Shown here one piece after another: positions 11,901-23,900 of a stretch of DNA of 64,000 nt. The translations under genes were made by a program, and so were the position numbers. The notes under the pieces were generated by a model. The model saw only the letters and a program-made list of their open reading frames with translations. It had not been told where the DNA came from and searched no databases. The stretch lies in assembly GCA_019055375.1 (NCBI GenBank), contig JAHQIW010007066.1:310001-374000 (forward strand). Reading direction: 5' to 3'. Numbering within the stretch: position 1 is the stretch's first letter; each line of letters begins with the position of its first letter. Source of the stretch: Parelaphostrongylus tenuis. Lineage: Eukaryota > Nematoda > Chromadorea > Rhabditida > Metastrongylidae.

Positions 11901-14900
11901 CTACTGGTAAAATGTACCCATTTGTGAAGCCGCTAGTGCAGATTTCCCCGTATTCCGCGGTTTCCCCTCTGTAGAGTCCTAACCAAAATGCAGCCGATGT
12001 CGCCGAGAAAACCAATTCACCTCATAGAGGGTAGAAGATTAAGCTTTCGATGGTCATCAAACTTTGAGGAATGCGCCATGCATCGACTTCATTAGGCATC
12101 TTTAAAGGTCATTGAATGCATATGAGGCCTTTACAACTACTTGTCGTAGACTAGCAATGTATCGAGTGAATTCATCCATCATCCCAGACAAGTCTGACAT
12201 CACGTCGACGACGTTGGAGGGATGGAAGACTCGATGAGCTTCAAGCGCGGGAATGAACCATTGACCGCCACGTGTGTGTCACAGGGCGCCTCTAACCACT
12301 TCAACTCATGACCCCGTAGCACTTAACAAACGTATAGACGGCTTTCAAGACTGCAGAAAAGATAGGTGATATACCGCTTCATTATATGGTCAAAAAAATT
12401 CACCTATCTTTGTTCCTCAGAAGATTTTCATACATCTTCCTTCCATTTTCAGTTTCTCTGAATTTTTCAGGCAATGCAATTGAGAAGAATGGTAAACGCT
12501 GCAAAATTTTCAAAAGATTTAGAACAACAATTCGCTACTTCACATCAGTCGTTACTGTTAAGTATTAACACAAAAGAGAATGAATAATGCTCGATTACCT
12601 CTTCGAGCTGCCCCTGATGTGTCGCTCGAATCTTTGCAAAACGATGACCGTGATCCGCCATCACGATTACCATCGTGTTCTTCAACTCACCTAAACAAAA
12701 CTGAGATACAGCACGAAACTTCATAAAAGATATGGATAGAGTTTTCGACGTTGAGCCATTAGAGCTGATTTGCTGCGTTCTGGCCTTAACAATAACTCCA
12801 CGAAGCCAACCGATGTACCAAGTCAGTGCTCCCATCCTCCCACTCAACTATGCTACCAATTCGCCGACTCCGGGATGATGAGAGGCTTGCTGAGCCAAGA
12901 GCGCGTGACTAAACCGTCGATGGCATGCGTGTCTCAGGGTTTCTAATCATTACGCCTTCAAAAACTTCATGAGTATTGAATCGAATTTCATTCACCGCTC
13001 ACTAAAATGTAGTTGTTCTGAACTGAACTTTTTGCATAGGCCACTGCTGCAACGAAAAAAAAAGACAGAAGTGGCCAAAAATGCTTAGATTATGCGGATC
13101 AAATGTCGCTTAACTCTTTTGCTATGGTTTAGCAAGAACGACATATGCTGGCCCACGTTGTTCAGTCTACAGGCCTACGGAGATTGGTCTATTCCTAACA
13201 AAAATCTGGTACATAACTGACGAAATTAGATTTCAAAAGGACTATCAATAAAGGGAATCAGCGCCTTGGCCGAGTGGTTGTAATGTCAGTTGCGAAGAGC
13301 GTGAAGCGGAGCTCTCCCCCAATATCTCCAGCAGTCGACAACGGACGCTCTATGGAACGCCATAGGCAGGCTATCCGAATATTGCAAGGAGAAGCGCTTA
13401 ACCAGTATTCCACGGTGTTTGAGAGGAAGGTGAAAAAACAATTGAATGCTAGAAGCACTGGGATCGCCACAATTTGAAAAAACAGTGAAGATGGATGATA
13501 AAGTTCCAAATTTTGGTTATAGAAATCTGTTTACTTTACTCTATCATTTTATTTGAACTGTATCGCATTTTGATTGTTTTTCATTATGAGACGATAAATG
13601 AAAAACCGATCTCATCCGCTGAACAAGGACTGTTCATGAGAGTGTTAGTATTCATTCGAAAGCTTGGTTTTCTGGCTATAGCCCCATTGGCCGATTTACC
13701 AAAACACCCTTTTATGACGCTGCAGCTTCCAGAATAAAATTATGTTTCACACCTGCCGTTCACCTTCATTTTTAACGTGTGTAGAATTTGCTGGAAGCAG
13801 GAAAAGCATATCAACGTGTAAAAAAACTTTCGTGATATCTTAGTCAGTCGTTTAATCCGGTGTTTCTTTTGAAGCGAGGAAAAAACTCCCAACTGAGTAA
13901 CAAGTTACATCTTACATATCCAACGGCCAGGGCATTGATAAATTGGCCCCTCCTCCCCTGACCTCCTCCTGGCCGATAAACCAGCCCGTTGAAAATTTAA
14001 AACTCGATCTTATTTGCCCTTTCAACGATATATCTAGAAAATAAGCACAACGTTGGAACCATTGAAATTTACGCTATCGAAGGATCACTAGCAGTCCAAA
14101 GAAAGAGAAAGAAGAAAAGAAAGTTCGGCGAGGTATAAAGTCAAATCTTTTCATTGTCTACAGCCTTATCAAAAGAGCTGTTGCAATAAGCAAACACATT
14201 TTTGAGTTCATCGAGAATTGTGCTATCGAGTGAGTGCTGGCACTACAAGGAAAGAATTTCGTCCAACGAAATATAAGCCAGATAAGATTAAAAAACACGT
14301 GCTCGCGTGAAACATAATATACTTTGGATTTCACAACGTTGTAAAAGGGTGTTTTGCAAAACTGGCCACGCGGGTTCTAGCCAGGAATTTAGGCTTTCGA
14401 ATGATTACTAACACTTCGATGAAAACCTCTTGTCCAGCGAATGAGATCGGTTTGACATTTGTGGCCACGTTATGGAAAAGTACCCATATTTTCCTTTACT
14501 GTGCGGGTATCAGCAATTCTAGAATTCGACGCGTCTACTCGCTTACTTCAGGATCTCATATTCTACGCAAACGTCGTAGAATACTGGTCCCGAGGATAGC
14601 CACGCTGAAGCGTTCGTTTACTGACTGCCGAAGAGTGTTTAGGAGGGTTCAGTCATGGTGAATGATACTGCACGATATCATTATAGCGCAAGATGCCAGC
14701 CGCTCTTCGTAGCAGTTCGAACTGCCCGTCAAGCGAAAACGGCCGCTGGAGAGATTGAGTTGAACAGAAACAATTGGAAAGATCTGATGTTGTACATAGA
14801 ACATAATTGTCGAACATTACTGTCAATTCACGACGTTGAACTAACCATTCCGATGCATGGACAACAGATGATTGGCAAGATCGTCATCTTCCACTTCAAC

Positions 14901-17900
14901 CAGATTGATATCGTCATGGGATAGCAGACTTTGATGCATTAAAAGAAACCGTGGCATATCACTATATACCCTCATGAATTCACGAGAATAACGGAACCAC
15001 GTCTAAAACACTCAAGAGAGATGAGAAAGGAAGTCTAACAGACGCCTGGATTGGCACTATGAACAGTGAAGAAAAAATGCGAAGATAATAGGCACTTTCA
15101 ACTTTAAACCAGAATATCTCAACTTCATCTACAATTTTTTTTTTGTTATACTGCTCAAGTAGCAGTGTTATGATGTTATAACAATAGATAGAAGGGCTAA
15201 TTATTTATTAAGCCAATCATGCGGTATGCTATGGGAAAACTTGCAGAGCCCAGTACACGTGTTTCGGCTTTGACATCCTCATCAGTTGGGCAGTTCCTTT
15301 CGTCTTACCCAATCCTCTCGGGAGAAATCCAACGTAGGCGACGACGTACAATTTACAGGAGTCGTCAAGTGGAAGAAATCACTAGATTGGCAGTGTTGTA
15401 CACTCGATTGCTCTTGGCTCAAATGTCTGACATATCATACCGTTCGTTTCGAATATTTTCTTGAAACCACGTTTAAATTTTAATATACCTGATATTCCAT
15501 AGATACCAGCAAGGAGCAATCGAGTGTACAACACTGCCGATCTAATTATTTTTTCACCTGACGGTACGTGTATTTAGTACGCTGTCGTCTACTCTATGTG
15601 AGGATGTTAGGATCCCCGCGAGGGTTGGTTAAGACGAAGGGAACTGTCCAACTAATGAGGTTGTCGAAGCCGAAACACGTGCATTGAGCTCTATACTTTG
15701 CCCATAACAGACCACACGAATGGCTCAAAAAGAATTTTTCAGATATATCAAATTATGAGCGTAGTCTTTAGAAAACACTCGTAACAAACGGTGTATATAG
15801 AAGGATGCTGAGCGATATAATAAACACTCAACCCCACGCGGAAGTCGAACAAGCGTTTCACCAGTGCCGAGTGTCGGCTACCACCACTGCACTACGGTGG
15901 TCATCGCTCTACTACCACTCTTTCTTCGCCTTCGTTATGGACGAAACGCAGATACGACTCCTGCCTGATGTTAGATGTCTTTTAAATAACTCAACATCCT
16001 CACATATCTCAACATAATTACATCTGATTAGTTAAAATATGAATCATTAAGAACTACAAAGCTTTGTTTACAGAGGAAAAAATTCTATTACTAATCAGAG
16101 TTGTGTATTCCTGTATCCGCGAATGATTAATTTCTATGTTCTACTTCTCGACGAAAACGGATAAAGAGCATTAATTTCTGGGACGACGCAATGGCCTGTG
16201 ATTAACCTTGCTCTACTTGTATCAGACATTTTGGGAAAAAAATTGAATCTCACCATCAATTTTTGAAAAAAAAGATAAAATTGTTTTTGTATGTTACTTG
16301 ACGACAAATGAAGAAACGCCCCTTTCGCTGGACAAAGATTGTACATCGCACCTTTAGTAATCGTTCAAAAACTTGAATATCTGGTTACTGCGCTACGTGC
16401 TCCATTTTTTTAAGAACTGTTTTACAATGGTGTAACATTCAAAACGATATTATTTCTAACAACGACCCTGCTTTTAATGTTACTTTACTGGAAGCAAGAA
16501 AAACATATTAACGTGTGGAGGAAATCTTGTAGTAACAGAGTCATACATATCACGTGGACATTCTTTCAAGAGGAGGAAAATCCCTAAATAGCAAACACTG
16601 CACTCAATCCCTCCCCCCCCCCTTAACGCACACCTGTCACCTGTATCACCTGTCGTCCCGTTGATCGTCAAGTGACTCGAGCGGGTACTAGCAACACTTC
16701 CATTTTTCCCCATCGCGTGCAAGAGTAGCCCAGTGGGTCGCTCACACTAGCGGACAAACAAATGCACCGCATACGTGAAATTCAATCATATTATCCTTGC
16801 TACACTGCAGTAAAGCGGCTTTTCTAGAGGTAAGCAAAGCGTTGTCATCGTCCAGACTTACGCTGTGGAATGGTTACTCGTAATTCCCGTCAAACAGTTT
16901 TGTGCTGCAAAAAATAATGCGTGTGTGAAACAAAAGTTTTGGTACTTTTCGGTCATGAGGGAATAGATGACTATTCGACCTCATTCGCTGTACAAACTTT
17001 TTTCATAGGAATGTTAGTAACAATTTGAAAGTTAAAGATATCTGGACATAGCCACACGTGGCCGGTTACTCAAACACCCTTATACAATGTCATAAAATCC
17101 AAAATGGTATTATGTCTCACAAGACCATGTGTTTTTTTCTTATCTCGTTTATATTTCGCTGGACAAAACCCCCCTTCTTTAGACTACTGGAGCTCTTTCT
17201 ATAGCACAAGTCTCGAAGGACTCAAAAATGCGCTTGCTTTTTAAAAAGCTCTTTTGATGAAGTGTGGGAGGCAGAAAAGATTAGTGTCTTACACCTCGCC
17301 AGACAGAGCTCTTCCTTTACACTATTAGAAATCATTTCATAACGTAAAATTTAAGGATTTCAACGCTGTGCTTGTTTTCTGAAAGTACCGATTCTCTGCA
17401 GTGTATAAGGGCTTAAGATCGAGTTCCACATTTTCGGCGGCTTATTTACCGGCTAACCTAAGCGAGGGGAAAGGGGAAGGGGGGCGATCACTCGATGACC
17501 TGACGGGTCAGACATGTGAGGTGCAATTTGTTATCCTGTTGAGAATTATTTTCCGCTTTGAAAGAAACTCCGAACAAAATGACTGGCTTAGTAATTATGA
17601 AATTTTTCTCTAAACATTCATATGCTTTTCTTGGTTCCCGCGAATTATACGCGTGATAAAAATGAAAGCGCGCATCCGATGTAAAACGTCATTTTATTCT
17701 AAACTTTACAGTGATATGAAAAGGTGTTTTGAAAACCGGCTACGTACGGCTCCAGCCATAGATTCAAGCTTTCGAATGATTACTAACGCTCCAACGAAAA
17801 ATTCTTGTACAGCGAATGATGTCGATCGATATCCCTTTGTTACCTTATTACTGATAAGTGGCAAGTTTTCTTTCTGTTACACCATTGAACAGACTCTTTT

Positions 17901-20900
17901 GAAAACGGCCACGCATTGCAGTAGCCAGAGATTTGAGCTTTCGAATGATTACTTAAACCACCATGAAAAATTCTTGTTCAGCGAAAAAGGTCGATTCTTC
18001 AATTGCCGCCAGATATCATATAAGAGTTTCAAATCATATATATATATATACATAAAGGATAAAGGATAAAGCTCTCGGCGTTGATCAATCTCTGAGGGAT
18101 GCGCCATGCATTCGACTTCAATTTTTAACTTCGTTTGAGGTGATTGAATGCACATCTGGCCTTTACAATAACTAGCGGTGGCCTCCCGCTGGACCGAGTC
18201 AGTGCTGCTTATCCTCCCAGACAAGTCTGAGACCTGTCTGGTACCAATTTACCGACCCCGGAGGGATGGATGGCTTGGTGAGCCATGAGCGCGAGATCGA
18301 ACCATTGACCTCGTGTGCGACGCAGGGCACCTCTAACCACTGCGCCACATGCGCTCATATCACCTGTATCACCTGTCGTCCCGTTGATCGTCGAGTGACT
18401 CGAGCGGGTACCAGCAACTCTTCCATTTTCCCCTATCGCGTGCAAGAGTAGCCCAGTGGGTCCTCCTTGCTCTAGGAATTCGCTGAGCATCATATCTTTC
18501 TTCCATCGCTTTCGTGAAGAAATCGGACCAACGGGTCAGTGGTCTTCCTTTAGAGCGCTTGACATCCCGAGGAATCCAGTCGGTAACGGCTCTCGTCCAT
18601 CGGTTGTCGTTGAAGCGCATCACGCGTCCGGCCCACCTTATTTTCGATATCCTGGCGTGTAGAACGGCGTCTCTGATTTTCGATCGTTGACGTAGGTCGG
18701 AAGTTCGGATCCTTTGTCTCATTTGCGAAATACGAGATACTCCTAGTATCGACCTTTCGACTGCGCGTTCGATAACGGCAAGTGATCTTTCATCCTGCTT
18801 ACGTAGCGACCAGGTTTCTGCTGCATACGTTAGGGCAGGGATAATTGTTGAGTCGAAAAGGTGGGCACGGAGTCGGATGTTCTTTGTCCTCTTCACTACA
18901 TCTTCGATGCTCTTAAACGTTCCCCAAGCCGCTCGTTTTCTCCTGCTCAACTCTGGGGCTAGGTCGTTCATCATGTTGATTTCACGACCTAAATAGATGT
19001 AACTGGAGCATTCGGAAATTGTCGTTCCGTTGAGCGTGAATGGGGCACTAGAAACCCATCCGTTCCTCATGAACATTGTTTTCGTTAGATTCAGTTGAAG
19101 ACCGATCTTTCCACAGGCGTTACCGAAATCAGTCAACATTCGTTCCGCTTGGCTGATGTTTGGTGTTATGGTTTGGTATATACATATATACACATGTATA
19201 CATATACACATACACATATGTATACATGTACATACATGCATATGTATATGCACACGTCATATATGTACATATATATACATATATATATATATATTTAGAA
19301 CACAAATAATTACATAATTTTTCAATAGAATTGAGTCTGCTTTTTACTTCTTAAAAGGTCAAACTTCTCAAACATTTCAATCAAAGAGCAAACTTTGTCA
19401 GCTGTCGAAGAAGCATTTTGAGACGTGTTGGATGTTTTTATAAAAGGTGTAATATTCTTTTGAAAATTGACTTCCTTTGATATCGGCATTACCAACCAAT
19501 AATTGTTTCTTTGAATTATTTGACTAACGCTTAGACATCTTCGTCACTTCAGAGCTGATTAATCGAATCGGCTGTCCACAGTCGCTCGTCCTCGTTGACG
19601 AAGAAGAAGGTTCACAACATGGACGAACGACCGTGAACGATCAACCCAAGTCACCGGCTCTGAAAAATACGTAGGCGTCGAAACTTTGGCTAGGGAAATT
19701 TTATTCATCAATCTTGTGGTGTAGACTGAAACTACTCTGTACAGAAGTCAAGCTTCAATCTAAATCGAGACGTAGATTTACAAACGATATCTAACGCCAA
19801 ACATACCTTATGCAAAGGTTCTGAGCCTAGACAGTTTCCTCCAAATTTCTGTTCGTACTCTTTGAAAATCGTTCTGAGGTAATGATCTGTCGGCTTCTTT
19901 CGAAATCCTTTCAAGCGATAAGTAAAGGTTCCTAAATTGACCGGAGGATGAAAAAGAAAGCTGCCTGGAATATAAAGGCTTAGAAACCATACTAGTACCC
20001 ATAACCATCATGATTAATTGAGCCATAAATTGATTCCTCCTTAGAATACAGCGAGAACGTCACAAAAAAAAAACACTTCAAGAGTGGGATATACTAGCGA
20101 ACGTGGAATCAGTGATTCCGTCTTTTCCATGTCATAGAATTCTGGTCGAAATGATTCCCGTCGCAAATTTCGGAGGTAACCGAGCTTAGTGGTTCTCTAA
20201 GGCATCCGCTGGTCGATCACAAGAGAATGTCGGGAGACAAAATCGAAACAGCGCGTCGCTTATCACCGCCATTTCTGACACCCTACATCACTGATCAGTC
20301 CGCTAGCCCGTCCCCCACTCTGATGCGAGTTCGTGATAAAGTTTGTCTTCACAATCTATGCTAGTCAAGCTCTGAGAGTGAGCGGCTCGTATAAACAGAA
20401 AGTTGTACCTATAGCAAAGGCGTCTTCGCCATAAAGCGTTACATATCCTGAAGAGGAAAAGTTATTCCATATGAATGGGTAGACATCGTCAACATAATTC
20501 GCTTCTCGAAATCGCTTCCTAAAACCGAGCTATAGAGCGAAAAAAGACAGAAGCTGTTCGAACGAAACACGATGTTGTTATGATGGAAATTAGGCAGTTA
20601 ACGTTATCCTTCTTCAACTCCTTGGAAAGATAACTATTTTTTGGAGTGTAGTGAATCATCCGGTAGCATAAATCATGACAATTTCAATGGAAAACACGAT
20701 TTTTGAGGACTTCTTAGTGTGCTGCAGCAATGTGAGTAACATTGTGCTTCACTCTCGAGCATTCTGCGTTGGACAAAGCAATTTTCATAGAATTTTAATA
20801 ATCAATTGATAGCCTGAATATCGACGACTTCGATGGTGTACTTGATTCTTTCTAGAATGACTTCCTAGAGCAGTGTACCAGCCAAAGAAAGATTAGTCTA

Positions 20901-23900
20901 AACACTCAGCGCGCATTTCTTGGAGACTAAGTTGAGTGACTGTAGTGTAGATCGAGGGGTGACTCAACGCGCACCGCGACTCACACGCAGCGTGCGATTT
21001 TTGTAATTAGACTTGAGTCTTCTCTCCCCGCTTTACAGTAAATTTAGTACATATAACTCTGATAGTCCAAGATTTCCTCTACACGTTCATATGCCTTTCC
21101 TGTATAGGCCTGGGCTCGAGGTATTAGAGGGTCTATTCAGCAATATAAAATGAGAATGAAAAGCCTGAGCCTACAGAACGGTAGAACAAAGCTTCTCCTG
21201 CGATTACCATCCAAAATTCGGAAGCATCTATGAAGCAAAGGAAAAAATCTCCAGTTAAATAACAAAAATACACCTGAAAACAAGCCAAGTGGGATCCATA
21301 ATCTTATTTTTACTGCTACACCTCATTAAGAAGCCTTTTCAAAAACCAAGCATACCATTAAAACTGTCAAGATTTTGGCTATCGAATGACAACACAAACT
21401 TGAAAAAAAAATCCCAGAAAAATGAAGCAAAGTATCATTAACGGAAAAGTGCCGAAATTTATTCGAAGAGCTGACGTTATGATGAAATTCATCTTTTTCG
21501 GAGCCTGAAATGATCGTGTGGTTTAAAACGCAGTCAGCCAGACACAGTGTTTAGCCGACTGAGTTGTAGACGACTTGATCATTCCAGACTCCGAATAATA
21601 AGATCCACTGGATTCAGTCATCAGCTCTTCAAATAAATTTTTCTGCAACAACCTCGTGCTTCCGTATATCGAAAAAATCTGTAAACAAAAAATTTTCTCT
21701 GCTTTTGTGGGAAAAAATTAAAAATAAAGTTGCCTCACCTAGTGAGTGGAAGTTCCTCTTCGGTTGATGCTGTGAGTATAGGTATGAACGCCTGTGGTGT
21801 ACCATCGCCAACAATATTATACCCTTTAATCCACCTATTTTAACCCTTTCAGGACCATGTACTCAAGGCCTCCGCATCTCTGATTGGGAACCTTGGTCGG
21901 TCTGATCCACCTCCACATCTCTAACTCCCAGTGTGCTACATCTTATAATATCACGCTGGAAGTTAAAGATGCAGGAGGTGGAGCAGACCGCCCAGAGCTG
22001 CCAGTCAGGGATGCAGTGGGGGTGGGTCCACGGTCTTCAAAGGGTTAATGGCTAAGAAAAAGTAAATGAAAAGAGATCTTACCGTTTAACACCACGGAAT
22101 GAAAAGTCTCTTCAAGCACACGTACAGTTTTTGGCATTTTCCTTCTGAATGTCATCTGACTGAGCGAGTCAAATCCTAAGAAGTAGACGTTCAGACCAGA
22201 ACTTTCAGAACTTGGTGAGACAGACTTTCTCAATAGTTCTTTATCGCTCAGTCTCACCACACTCATCAGTATACCACTCCTGAAATTATGCTTTATCATA
22301 GTTATGCAGGAGTACTTGGAGACTCTATAACAATTTCTTCTTGATTTTAGCGTCCTTCCAGCAGTGTTATGACGATACAATCACATATCCAATGTTACTG
22401 AGTGACATGCAAAAATTCGATCCCAGTTGGGAGTTGATCCCGCATCCATTTATGCCCGAAGGAAGGAATAGTAGGAGGGAGAGTAGGAGTGCGTGGTCCA
22501 CTACACCATCGAGGCCACCGCTCTGCTACCACTACTCTTTCTTCAAGATAATCGTCGCAGCTTTCAGCAACTAACCGTTGCTGGGTGAGGTCGGGTAAGC
22601 ATATATCGGCATTAAACCAAGTCAAGCTAAATCGGTGGTGTAATGGTGAACGCGCCCTATTAGAGGTGAACTGCGGGTACAATTCCCACCTGGGGTCGAC
22701 TGCTTCGCGTGTCACTCAAAATTACTGAAAATATCTGGAAACAAACTGTTTGGCGGAGAAATTGAAGGCCAAAATTCTCACCATTTCAGATCTCCGTCTT
22801 GACATCTAACAATTGCAAAATCTGATAACAAAGGCTGGCCACTTGGAAGAGCGGAAAAGGGCCGATAGTCATTCGTTTCATCAGTTCTACGAGTAACAAA
22901 ACTTCCGTTACATTTCGCATTTTTCCTGCAAATCACTCATGAGCGGAAAGAACGAAAACTAAGAGGAGCGGAAAAAAAAACCAAAACCTGCTCTCAATAT
23001 ACTGAATTTTCCCGCCTTGATCTATATAAACCCAGTTCTCCGGATGCTTTTTTCGACACTCTAGCGGCTGTGCTTTGTGAAAAAAGTCTTTGACCTCTGT
23101 GCCATTTATGTCAAGCTTCGGGATTTCACATTTCTGAAAAAATGAGCACATATAAAGGATTAGAGATAGGACCTTATGGCGTTAATTAGTTCCTAAGCTA
23201 TACACCATGACTTCAAAAAGCACTATTAGAGGTGATCGAATGCATATCGGAACTCCCAAATGACTCGCAATTGCCTGCTCATCTCCAAGTCAGTGTTGTT
23301 ATCCTCTCAGATTAGTCTGGTAAGCTATTCGCAGACCACGGAGGGATGGAAAGCTTAGTGAGGTTTAGGGGCGAGATCGATGCACCGATCATGCTCGACA
23401 CCCCTAACCCTTTCGGGACCGTGGACCCACCTCCTCTACATCTGTAGTCCCCAGCGCATCAACGATAGACAACCTGCTCCACCTCCCCTGCACCTCTAGT
23501 CTTCAGCGTAGGAACGCATTGAATATATTATTGTAATAATTCAACAGGATTGTTGCTGATTTTCCTATCTTATGTCATATGTAAATATTATGTTGAAACA
23601 AGCAGAAAAATTACAATAATAACACAACTGAAATAATATAATAACACATTCATTGTATTCCTAGGCTGGGGGTTAGAGATGCAGAGGTAGTGGGTCCACG
23701 GGACCGAAAGGGTCACCACTGCTTCACACCCGCCCAAGAACAAACGTATTAGGTTGGGAGCTTGCAAAAAATTGAAGATTTATGCATGAATTTCAAACAA
23801 AACAATAGCAATTATTTTGAAAAAAGGGCCATCGTTTTCTACGACTTTCTGCCATCGGTCAACATGAGAAACACCAAGTTCAGCTGTCAACTCGCTAGCT

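Noticed and set aside
14655..14924. 89-residue plus-strand frame
   Set aside because: It overlaps DUF229 exon 9 on the opposite strand. That exon has splice sites, correct phase and family motifs, so this frame is a shadow.
22395..22715. 106-residue minus-strand frame in DUF229 intron 4
   Set aside because: It spans an inverted SINE2 pair. The true exons on each side (22782-22925 and 22083-22279) join in phase without it.
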